Source of the DNA: Oxyruncus cristatus
Taxonomy: Eukaryota > Chordata > Aves > Passeriformes > Cotingidae
Reading direction: 5' to 3'
Assembly: GCA_013399855.1 (NCBI GenBank)
Contig: VXAY01002605.1
Location: 285,010 to 349,009, forward strand
DNA length: 64,000 nt
Part shown: positions 23,487 to 33,830 of the stretch, piece after piece
Layout: the number at the start of each line of letters is the position of its first letter
How positions within the stretch are numbered: position 1 is the first letter of the stretch
Translations under genes and position numbers: made by a program
Notes under the pieces: generated by a model
Database searches by the model: none
The model's input: the letters and a program-made list of their open reading frames with translations, nothing else
What the model was told of the DNA's origin: nothing

Positions 23487-26400
23487 GTGAGCACTTGCAG
23501 CTTCTCTTGAGGCCACTCTCTAGTAATGGGGCTCCACAACTCTAGACCTGCCAGGTTTTGTTGGAGACCACCCGGCAAGGTTTTAAAAATAATAAAAAAA
23601 AGAATGATAGGGACTTTTTTTAAAAAAGCTTTTGCCAGTTGATCTGCTGATCTAAAGCCCTAACGAGGTAGTTAATATTTTCAAGGTTTAGGCTGACTTT
23701 CTAACACTGGGCATGCACAGAACATTTAAAAGTACGTCAGCTTTTACGTAAAAAACCTTGGACCCAGTCCAGGAAGGGAGCCAAGAAATTCTCTCCTATG
23801 TTATATTATAAAAAGGAAATGCAACAAGTAGCTCATAAGAATTATTATAGGAAAAGGGACAGACATGCCAGACAGTGAAGTGCAGCTTCACCAGAAAACA
23901 GTTAATGTAAGACACGATGTGTATTGTGTCACCAATGGAAAAGTCTGAGATGTGGAAGACATTGCCCTAAGACCGGAGAATAATGGTGTCATCAGGTGAT
24001 GTATGTTTTTGTTTTGTGTATGAAGGCTGATTCCTTCAGGCTCTGGGTAGCCTCGTGTTTGTTGTTTCTTATGGGTTATGACAACATTAGACTTACTGGT
24101 GACATACCTCTGTCTGGAAGCAGCACCATGTATAGCACTTCAACTCCATGCATTGTACAGTTTTATTATTATTTTCAACATACAACTAGACAGCTTTGCC
24201 AATAATCTGCTTTAGTCACTGGGGACTGTTTGGGTCCAGTTCAGATGTTCTAAAGCGCGAGTTAAAAAATCACTCATTGGTTAGTTTCCTGTACCACAAC
24301 ACTCATATTCCATGAAAACAAACAAAGTTCATCTGAGAAATGCATGTGCATAGAAGGAACTGATACATTGTGTTTGTACAAATTTTTACGCATTTGCATA
24401 GCCATAGAATCCCAAAGACTTCAGATTAACCAGATCCTGCTGCAATTGGGACTGCGGACAGACAGTGAAGGTGGATAAGTTCTTTCCTAGCTTATTTAGT
24501 TACTTTTTAATGATCCTCCCCAAGGCCTTTTATATAGATATTTTTCTCAGTTTTAAATACAAAGTTTTTTAATTGACATTTTTCTGACAATTTAATTAGA
24601 ATTACTTTTCCCTTGTGGTTACATTTATTTTTACACTTTGTCTCTGTGCTAATTCTGATCTGTTTAATTAGCTTTAACTATGTCCCACACTGCTCACCTT
24701 CAGAATTATATCAGCTATAACATCAACTCAGCTGTTTTTCTTATATAAATTATCTGAATGTGGAAAACTTTAAGTAAACCCACTTGGTTTTATTTGTTAA
24801 TCACACCATGATGCTATTTTATCAAGTTCTATGAATAAGCCACCATAGTCACAACCAATTTAATGGGATTTTGACTTTTTTTTTTTTGTTTCTCCTGCCA
24901 CCAATCTGCACAAGGACCTAAGCTTTAGCAAGATAGTAACTAAAAGCCAGCCTATGCATTAGGAGCCATCATCAGCTGTTGCCTGTAAGGATGCTCCAGA
25001 TAACCTCTGGAGTTGCTTTCTGAACTAAAATATTCTACATTTCTATTAACCTGATGAAAAATCTCACTTGAGCTCTGGTGGATTAGGGCATTCTTCTCTC
25101 AGCCACCTTTGTTTTGCCAACAGGTCAGGGAGTTTTAAGTCTGGAGATTTGTCTCACTGAGCTTCAGGCATTTAACTGAGATGGCTAATTTAAAAATCCA
25201 GTTCTACATGTCATTCCCAGTACAAAAAGACAGAATGACACCATGACTCATGTGTACCCCAGATCTATCAATAAGAAGGAAGGGATAGTAATCATATACC
25301 TCAGCTGAGTGCTTAAAGCAGGTGGGATGGAGTTGGAATCCAGTAGCTCACCATGGAGAGCCTATAAAGAAGAATTACTAGCAGTTTCTGCATTTCTGCC
25401 ACTACACTGTACTTACTTCTTTAGACATACTGAAACCATTCTTTTTCGTGTTCATGATCAACATTAATACCTCTAGAATTAGAGTGACAGTGATGTTTGA
25501 AGTGGTTCCTGTAGTATTGCAGACTGAGTTCATACATTTCCAGATTGTTATCTGATGTCCATAAACTCAGAGGAATATTTTAAACAGCACAGTATTTTTT
25601 TGTTATGTCCTTGTGGAAAACTGCAACCTGATAAACTAATATTTTATATCTGATGCTGACTATTTCTCAGGTGTCAAATCCTTCAACTGATGAACTTGCA
25701 GTTGAAATTTCAGGGGAGAATAACAAAATAATCTGCAATCTGCTGTTACCCACTTGAACTGGGAAAAATATTGTCACTACCATTTCCTTTTAAGCAGATT
25801 CTCAAAATGAATCTCAGAATAAATGGTAAATAATTGTCCCTCTTTGCAATGAATGAAGGTATCTGGATTGAAACATCTGCCCTCTTTCTGGGAAATATAA
25901 CAGGAGGCTGTAAACTTCTGCCCAGCCAGTAAAAAAGATTATGAGTTTTTACCTTGAGAAATATCAGGCAAATTTTTCTGAACTGATTTGTGTCAATCAC
26001 TTGATGTGACCCTGCACCTTCCCACTACAGATTTTGTTTAAGGAGGAAGAAGAGCATGTGCTAAAAGACTGATGCCTGATTTCAACCGGACTGACCACTG
26101 CAGCCTTACTGGGAGATCCCTTCCCACAACAGGCACGAGCTCAAACTCAGTCCCCAGGAGGCTTTCAGCAGCAAAATCTGGAAATTTTTCTAAGCAATTT
26201 GTGCTTGATTAGCAAAACCAAAAAATTCAGACTAAGGTGAATTTTACTTGCAAGAATTTCTTTCTAGGCAAGGCACCTTCATTTTTTAAAGAGCTTTTAA
26301 AGCCCGAAGACAATCCTTGTGAAAACTAAATGGAAACCACCGGGCTCTGCACATCCACAGCCACACAGTAAGTATATTTTCAACTTTTTAGGGCAGATTC

Positions 26401-29400
26401 AGAGATTTCCCATTCTTGCTGTGAGGAACAGGTCACTTGACCTGTGTAACAGGAGAGACATTCAGAATTATTTCCCAGCCGTGGTAGAGGAGCTCTTTAG
26501 CTAAATTTCTGAACTGTACTAACAATTGTGTCATGCATGCCACAGATTTTTCTATCCATGTCTTTGATTTGCTTCCTCCACTGTCTGGAAGAAACCTAAT
26601 GACTGGAAAGTATTTTAAAAAGCATAAATAGGATGATTAAGATAATACTAAGATGAACAGCCTGACATCGGCCTTATGAAAAGTCACAAAAAGGCTGATA
26701 TTGGATGAGATATGTCTGAAAATAAGAAAGATTATAATTAATGTTAATTAATACTAATTACTTCATTAGTTTATGATGGGGAAAAAAGACAGGTTTTATC
26801 AACTAAACAATCAGTAACAAAATTACTTTTTGGTTAAAGGCAATAACATTAACTGACACACTTTTGTAAGGTGTGTGAGTTGCCCAAAAGAAGGTCTGAT
26901 TATTATATCACATAATGAAGAGATTTCCATTTCTGAATATGAAAGAAAGATGTCTATGCATTGATCTCTAAATCAGCAGGAAATATGTGCAACATGATGA
27001 AATAGTTGGTAGCCACAAAGGTGAAATTAATAACTAACAAAAGGAACACTTTAAGCAATGAAAAGATGGTATAATCTTCACAATTTGAAATCTTCTAGAA
27101 AGAAGCCTTCTTAGTGTAAGCATCTGGTACGCCTACATAATAAACATTAGCAGCTTAATGCAAAATTAAAAGATAAGGCACTCTGGTTTGTATTACAAAA
27201 GCGATAATCATAATGGCCTTTTCAGGCCCTAAAATGCAGCCATTAGCATGGTTCCAATGTGCAGCACATGGATCCCCAGCATGATCTCAAGCGCTCTTCC
27301 TTTGATGAAGCTCTCTCGGACAGCCTCGGAATTGTTAATCCCAACGTGATGGGGTCTGTCTCTTTCTATTTCTACTTGTAATGACATTTTCATTCCTTCT
27401 GCAGCAAAAGTTTTGGAGTGTTACTCTTTAGCAGAGTATCAGCTTTCCTGGAGGCTTCCGTGGTTTGTCACCTCACTGTGCCCCTGTGCCATTAGACTGG
27501 TTTCCACAAGGATCAACTGATGGTCCATATTACCAACCTGGTTTGTGTTGTAGCTCTTCCCTTATTATCCTAACTCTTTTAGATTCTGATAACATTTGCA
27601 GCTTGCTGAAGTCATGCTGTAGCATTATACCTAAAATCATACACCTTATTTTGTGCCGTAACACCTTGAAACTGCATCTACCTGTGGTGTCACCATGTGA
27701 TGCCTGTGTTTGGGTTTAAGTGTCCACCATTTGTTGTCTTACAGCCAGAACAGATCCCTGTCATACTACAGGTGCCACAATTTAAGTTCCAATTTGATGC
27801 ACCTTGAACTCCCTGCCTGTCAGAGAAAATGGTCACCTCTAAAGTGTAGTCACCACCCACAAAAAAGTCAGCCTCTGGAAATACCTCTCTCTGCCACGGT
27901 GCCACCACCAAACCTAAAGCAAACAAGATACTAATCAGATGAGGAATTATGGTCTGAAAGTTAGGCAGAATGAATCTAAGCGTGTATGCTATCTTTGTAG
28001 ATCCAAGAGAACTGATAGCAAATTAGATTAGCATTTTTCTTCTTTTCCGAATCACCTTTTTCTTTATGCAGTTTCCTGTTTATGAAATTTCTGTACCAAC
28101 CTTAATGGGTATTTTGACCCAATGTACCTGGTGATAAATGCCATAATCATCCATTTGGAGGCTGTCCCATGTTCTCAAGACCAGAGATTTTTGGATCACA
28201 GCCTTTTATTTCATTTTCATTTGGCTTCTATTCCTAAGCACTTTGCTTATTATCAGGCCCTTTTGTTGTATGTACTACGGTTTCATCCTACTAATTGGCT
28301 ACAGTGTAGGTCTATGATCCCTATCAAATTAAATCCTACTCTAATTGAGCCTGCTAGAATTGTATTGCCTGCATAACCTCCTCTTTAAGTGTACAGCAAT
28401 GAGAACATGACTTAATGTCAAACTTTCAATGCTTCACACTTTCAGCAGTGACTACGCATCTGAAGCCATCTTGGATAAAAACATCTCTTACGTAAAAATT
28501 GAACTGAATGACTTTTTACAACTACAAAACAGCTGACACAATGGTCGTTACCTTAGGGCAAAATTAAAAATCATTCCATTCGGCTAAGTTAGGTGACTTT
28601 GTTGGCTTCAGTTGGGTCTGGGGATTCTTCTTGTGTGGCGTAGCAGTGAGTGAACACTGCACAATATATAGCCAAAGAATCTACGGTATTTCCATTGTGG
28701 CATCTAGGCATGGGTAGTTAAGAGATTCCTTCTGGATGGTTGGGAAATTCACCCCAAATGCCCAAGACATTTAATTTACTCTAGTCATCAAGGCTCTCTA
28801 TAGTCACTGAAATTTCCATCCTAAGCCAGGCACCTGTGTGTGCCCTAGTAACCCGTTTCATTAAGTAACGTAATAGGAATCCACTCAAAAAACCCCAAAA
28901 CAGCATTGAAGATTTCCATACAGATGTTGTTCCCCAAAACAAAGCCATGATGCACAGGTGACAGGATTCACAGCGAGGGGAAAAAAAACAAAAAACCAAA
29001 AACAACAAAAAAAGAGAGAGAATGAACTATCAGCAGTACTTTCAGAAGTGGCTTGGTGAAAATAATAAGAACAGGAAATACAGCCAGCTCAGTAGAAGCT
29101 ACTTTAGCACTCCTTTTGCTATTTTTATTTGCACTGGTTAATACCTTCCTATATCTTAAAATAACTAGGCCAGCTTGTCTGAGGGAATGCAGAACAGGGT
29201 GCTAATTTCATCTCTGCCTCACAATTCACCAGTGTCAGCACTTCCTAAACTGGAATTACGCATCCTGTCCTAATTGATGATGTCGCATAGCAAGTTCTAT
29301 ACATGGTTACTTTTTGTTGTTAAATTAAGGCAGAACAGTCAGATTTTGAAGAAACCTGTTAGACTAATAGTCACCCACTCACTCTGTGGCCTTCAGTATC

Positions 29401-31394
29401 ACTTTTCCCACCCTGCCCTTGTTAATATCGCATCCTGTCTCTGGCAGCTGCAAGTATAAAATATCCACCACTTTCCAATACTCTTTAGTTAATGCAATTC
29501 TTGGAGTAACTGAATAGCATATTACATGACTTTATTACATATAGATGATAATAGAAAAATATCTTCCTTGTGATTGACTAAGCCTAGCAAGCACAATATG
29601 CATTTTTAGAATTTCTTCTGCAGAAAATTACCTTAGAAAGCACCACAATAGTCACTTTCATACTGAGGTGAAACTTCTAAAAGATTCTACAGTATCTTCC
29701 TGACAAGTCACTGGCTGCCTTCACACATAAATTGCACTAATATATAAAAACACGGAAGTTCTAGGGCAACTGTTTGTCGTCAGATTGGAATGATAATGAT
29801 GAGGACAGATAGGTGATAAATCTATTGTTTCAGATTATAAAGAAAAGCCCAACAAACTTGTGTTAATTTATTCCTACAGACAGGTATTTCTGACTGTGAA
29901 GTTTTTATTTTTTGCATTTGTAAGTCTTATTGAATCTTCTGTCTGGAGTGCAGACCCAACCAGCCAGATTGAGAACAGAATAATCAAAATAATTTAACAG
30001 AGAGGCATTTGCATTAGTCAGGTAACAGGAGTAGAATCATGTTTCTCTTATTAATTGAAATAAAAATTATTATAGGACATATTTCTTTAGGTTCATAAGT
30101 ATTGTTTTATTTAGAGTTGCCTTATGAAGAACCTGCCTTTAATAAAAAGTCTTGCTTTACAAATAGTCAGTGATTCACATGCTGTTAAAACAGCTCTCAT
30201 TTCCATGAGCTATACCTAAGACCAGAGCAATTGCTTTACTAGAAAACACATAAACCCTCCCTTTTCTCTATTTTTTTGCTTCACTCATGCACCATATAGC
30301 TCCACATTAAAAATATTCAGGACAAACATGAGTTTGGAAGTGCAGTTAAAAATAATAACAACGAACTTACAACCAATGTATCATATCAGTTCAACTACAT
30401 TGATGATCTTTCTCTTCCAATCCATTCTGAAACTGGAACCAAAAGGAGCCCAAGGGGCTATTTCATTTTCAAGAGTGAGACAGGTCTCTAACATGCTATA
30501 CTTTTGGTATGCACACATGGCATCACCCATACAATATTCCAGAGTTTGCCCACTACTATTTTATTATTTAATGCCTCACATGCAAAAACCTGCAATAACC
30601 TGAAGGAACAAGAAAGAACTTAATTTGTTAATGATTTCAGAAAAAAACCCAAAACAAAATTATAACTTCTTGCCTCTCCTTTGCACTGGAAAACAGCACC
30701 TAATATCAAATATCAAACTAACACAATCACTTAAGACCAACTAGAGACTAGTAAAATGTTCTCATCTATTACTTTGCACAGTCAAACTGCTGTTCTGCTG
30801 TTCTACACTATGCACCTTGTTTACTTCTACACTGTTTGTTTAAATGCAGCTCATTCACAACACTAACATAACACAGATCTCTAACAATAAAGAGAGAAGG
30901 AAATTTTTCCTTTCAAAACAATGTAGCCTCCACAGGATAAAGTTAACATTTTACATTGAGAAGAGGCAAAAATTTACAGGAACTTACAGTGTACTACAAC
31001 ATACTTTCTATAAAACAAAATAAGGGCAGAACTCCTTATTCATATTCAACTGAAGCGAACAAACTTTCCCCATATAATTCCAGACACTTGAATGAAGTGT
31101 CTGTGGAGGAGCCTGGCTGTCCTACACTCCCTCTCCATTTGCAACAGAGACAGAAATAAATTTCCTAAAGTGTGATAAATTCATGTCCTCCCCCACCACC
31201 CCTAAACAAAACCTTTCCTTCCCCACAGCCCCTCAGTGAGATCTAGAGGTACACATGCAATTTCTCTCGCAGTTCTTGATTTATTATCTACATGGAGACA
31301 AATTACTGTTGCTTTTATGAGAACACAGGACTGGAAGCAATGCCCTGGGCTATCACATCAAGACTCCACTCTCCTCAACTCCCTGTGTTTACCT
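23487..31394. other. Non-coding stretch, intron or intergenic
   Basis: No firm gene. A homeodomain-site cluster lies at 26735-26760, a CpG-containing unique block at about 27180-27380, and an A-rich tract at 28980-29012. A minus-strand frame at about 27690-27916 has a protein-like look and a pyrimidine-rich acceptor but ends in a stop with no clear downstream context. A 135-base minus frame at 25417-25551 is splice-bounded. None is convincing alone. Confidence 0.5.
26735..26760. promoter_or_regulatory. Three TAATTA homeodomain sites at 10-bp spacing
   Basis: TAATTA occurs at 26735-26740, 26745-26750 and 26755-26760, one per helical turn. The middle copy is part of the palindrome TTAATTAA. 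TAATTA is the core bound by many homeodomain proteins such as the LHX, DLX and PRRX families. Regular phasing would place them on one DNA face. Function is inferred, and AT-rich drift could also produce it. Confidence 0.35.
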
Positions 31395-31670
31395 CCCCTG
31401 AAGTATTTGTAGAGAGCAGCCTCAGTACTTCTCAGCCCTCATTTTTCTAGTCCAAACAAGCTGGAGTCCTTTGTTCTCTCCTTGTAAGACAGCTCTGCCT
31501 TTTCCTGATCATCCTAGTAGCCTTTTCTTGGCACTTACTGCAATTGAATTAATCCTTCTTGACTACATTGACAGAAAATGCACACATTGCTGCAGATTCG
31601 GCCTCATTCCATTCTTAAAAAAGGAGCAGTAAAGCTTCCAGGTCCACTGGAAATACTCAGTCTCACACTT
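31395..31670 (-). mobile_element. Old CR1 LINE fragment, antisense
   Basis: Read on the plus strand, the order of segments matches the complement of a CR1 3' region: CTAGTCCAAACAAGCTGGAG, CTCTCCTTGTAAGACAGCTC, CTGATCATCCTAGTAGCC, a leucine-codon-like stretch near CTTCTTGACTACATTG, then TGCACACATTGCTGCAGATT. Divergence is high and the ends are vague, so this is an older insertion than those at 16.1 and 48.2 kb. It lies about 500 bases upstream of the candidate last exon at 32179. Confidence 0.7.
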
Positions 31671-32178
31671 CTTTACATCCTGGTTGTGTTTTTCATAGTG
31701 GATTCACAAACCTCCCAAGTTAGACAAACAGACATCAATCTATCTTCTTCATGCGTGTTTCCACAGCAGAGCTTCCAGCTAGTCATGCCTGCCCCTGGGC
31801 TACAACAGTCTTAATGACTTAAATGAAACAGGAAACAAATATTTTTGTCCTGGCTTCACTAGCTGAGATATTAAACTCATATTAGGGTTGTTATTTTAGG
31901 CCTCTTTTCTCAGGGGCTACTTCCAAGCCCAACCCCCAGGATTAGCCAGCCCCATTCAGAAGCACATGAACCTCAGAAACACAGGGGTATAAGGCTCACC
32001 TGGCTCTTCCCACTAAGAGCAGCAAAAGACTGACAGAAGTTTGTGCTGTCTCTTCTTTTTTTTCTTTTATTTCTGAAATATTTTATTTAGCTTGCCAGAA
32101 TGACTGAAACCAAGAAATTCAAACAGTTTAATGATACAAAATGGTTTGAATTAGTGTCTGTCTTGTTTTTCTCTGTAG

Positions 32179-32304
32179 TTTAAGGGATCAATATTAATGA
32201 AGAGAAAAGCTATAAACATCACTAATGAGGATGAAGTGGAATATCCCTCACCAGAGCTGCAAGAGCTTGAGCTTGCACCAAATGAAGATGACATCCACTA
32301 TTAA
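32179..32304 (+). CDS. Candidate alternative last exon, 41 codons plus stop
   Basis: The acceptor is excellent: CTTGTTTTTCTCTGTAG. Only the phase 0 frame is open, for 41 codons to a TAA at 32302-32304. The peptide starts with a short basic stretch (MKRK near residues 7-10). It continues as an acidic tail with EDEVEYPSPELQELEL near residues 17-32 and ends in an acidic DDIHY. Codons are strongly coding-like, with many GAN codons. The tail reads like the cytoplasmic C terminus of a membrane or signalling protein, but I cannot name it. ATTAAA at 32418-32423 is a possible poly(A) signal. The exons at 32485 and 33718 also accept phase 0, so these look like alternative 3' ends of one gene whose upstream exons lie outside or undetected in this window. 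Confidence 0.42.
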   Translation, partial: FKGSILMKRKAINITNEDEVEYPSPELQELELAPNEDDIHY

Positions 32305-32484
32305 AGGCTGCATTTTAATCCAGCCACAATAATAACAGTGAAGTTAATGCTATTGGTATATTTTAATAGATGATGTCTTACAAAAGCAGCCTACTTGAAA
32401 TTCAGCCCAAAGACTAAATTAAAGTCAAACCCTAGTCAGTTAACTGGGCTATAACATGTGAAGAATTGATTTTCTTATTTTCAG

Positions 32485-32547
32485 CTGTCAGACCTGCTAC
32501 AAAGAATGAGTTTTAATTCTGGGGATGTTATTAAACTCCTTGCTTAA
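32485..32547 (+). CDS. Candidate second alternative last exon, 20 codons plus stop
   Basis: The acceptor GATTTTCTTATTTTCAG is among the best in the window. In phase 0 the frame gives 20 codons, starting LSDLLQRM and ending with Leu-Leu-Ala, before TAA at 32545-32547. The other two frames close within 12 codons. It shares phase 0 with the acceptors at 32179 and 33718. An AATAAA at 32984-32989 would give a 3' UTR of roughly 460 bases made of the CpG-rich block. Alternatively, the pyrimidine tract and AG are incidental to a regulatory element. Because the frame is short, the splice site and phase agreement are the main evidence. Confidence 0.28.
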   Translation: MSDLLQRMSFNSGDVIKLLA

Positions 32548-32983
32548 CTGGCAGAAAAATGGAACTGCCAGCCAGGCGACAGTGGTGTGGCTGTCGGAGT
32601 GAATGACACCTGTCAGAGTATGATGAATGACCCTCTCTGCCCCACAATCCCCTGCTCTGTCACTCAGGTGAGGGCCATTAATCTTCATCGGGGGCCTGTC
32701 AGGCCAGGCAGCCACGACGACAAAACGTCTTCTCGCATTTGCCGCCACCATGCACGTAACAATGCGATGTTCTTATTGTCACAGCGACGCCACATTAGCA
32801 TAATTTATTATGACTTTCCTCCCCCCGAGCCCCTCCCCACCCAAAACCCAAGTAGGGGAGAGATGCGATTAGACAGATGGAGGGTAGGCCCAGCCTGCCA
32901 GCCCTGGAGCCCCCCGCAGTGCTTGATGAGGAGTGGAGCATCTCTACAAACCAATCAAAAAGCTGGCAGTTCAATTACAGAGT

Positions 32984-32989
32984 AATAAA
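32984..32989 (+). terminator. Possible poly(A) signal AATAAA
   Basis: A canonical hexamer lies about 440 bases after the stop of the candidate last exon at 32485. A TG-rich downstream element is weak, so use is uncertain. Confidence 0.3.
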
Positions 32990-33717
32990 GGGACATTCAT
33001 CATTCAATTAGGCACCTGTCATGGTTTCACAAAAGGGAAAACTTCTAACCTGAGACTCCAGGGAGAAGATGCTACAACCAGGAGGCAGAGAAATAAATGA
33101 AAAAAGGACAAAGTCAATTACAGGCCGAACCAGACAAAAGGAAATATGTTAAAATAAGGGAAAAGTTGTCCCTGGGCAAAAATCAGAAAAGTTACATGAC
33201 CTTACAAAGATTATAAAGAGCCAGCATTAAAAGAACTACTCCATGCTACTCTGCAACACACACACAACTGGATTTCCCCCCTTGCCAGCTTCAATGAAAG
33301 CTGAGGAAGCTGAAGAAAGCTTTAGGGAAATAGGATTGTTATTTAAAAACCCTGACATTGCTACTGCAAGAACATACAACACATACCATCTTTAGAAAGA
33401 ACACACCTATTCACCTCAGCTTGTTGCCATGCCTTGTTTCAAATGCTATAAACACCTGGGGTTATTCCTCCTATCATGTTAGAAACATTAGCAATTCCGC
33501 TTACCACCAGCAAAAGTAAGAGAACCCTTTTTGAAAACAAACAAACAAAAAAAGCATAAGCCAAAACCAACCAAACAAAAAGAAATCACCAACATGCCAA
33601 ATAAATCCTAAGCCTTCAGCATGTAACATAGAGAAACAAGCATGTAAACAGAGAAACTAAGTAGGTTTGCTTCATTCAAAGTTATTTTGTTCAATTTATG
33701 TGCTTCATAGTTTGCAG

Positions 33718-33830
33718 AACCCAGATCTTGAAAGTTATCGAAAATTAGAACATGGCAAAGATGAGATTGTTTGTCAGGCAGAGACTGGAACTAATGTGGA
33801 TTTATCCTGTTCTGCAGCTGCAAATAACAG
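33718..33830 (+). CDS. Candidate internal coding exon, 37 codons, unidentified
   Basis: The exon follows CTTCATAGTTTGCAG, two possible AG acceptors 7 bases apart. Use of the first would start at 33711 in phase 2. With the second AG it starts in phase 0, matching the neighbouring alternative last exons. It ends at AACAG before GTAAAA and leaves phase 2. Codons are strongly coding-like, with GAA, GAT, GCA and AAT frequent. The peptide begins Asn-Pro-Asp-Leu-Glu, is mixed-charge in the first half and turns Ser/Ala/Asn-rich at the end. Spliced to 56331 the split codon becomes AGT (Ser), continuing the Asn/Ser run without a stop. The intron would be 22.5 kb, usual for such a gene-poor region. I cannot name the gene. 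Confidence 0.45.

Larger units (their letters stand above)
32480..33025. promoter_or_regulatory. CpG-enriched block with clustered TGTCA sites
   Basis: About 550 bases stand out from AT-rich flanks by high GC, more than a dozen CpGs and absence of repeats. TGTCA, the core of MEIS/PREP/TGIF-type TALE homeodomain sites, occurs at 32486, 32611, 32658, 32697, 32777 and 33017. One copy forms the inverted repeat TGACACCTGTCA at 32604-32615. ATTAGCATAATTTATTA near 32794-32810 adds homeodomain-like cores. A plus frame of 132 codons and a minus frame of 84 codons overlap here, so neither is likely coding. I read this as an enhancer-like element or a conserved 3' UTR of the exon at 32485. Confidence 0.45.

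Noticed and set aside
24400..24425. CATAGAATC-like motif as a CR1 3' end
   Set aside because: Only one short motif; the following sequence does not continue as CR1. The same holds near 45725.
27690..27926. Minus-strand frame with a CxxC-type pattern
   Set aside because: Protein-like look and a fair acceptor, but it ends in a stop with no partner exon or poly(A) signal; left unannotated.
32587..32985. 132-codon plus-strand open frame
   Set aside because: It overlaps an 84-codon minus frame in the CpG-rich block and has no acceptor in phase; better explained as non-coding.
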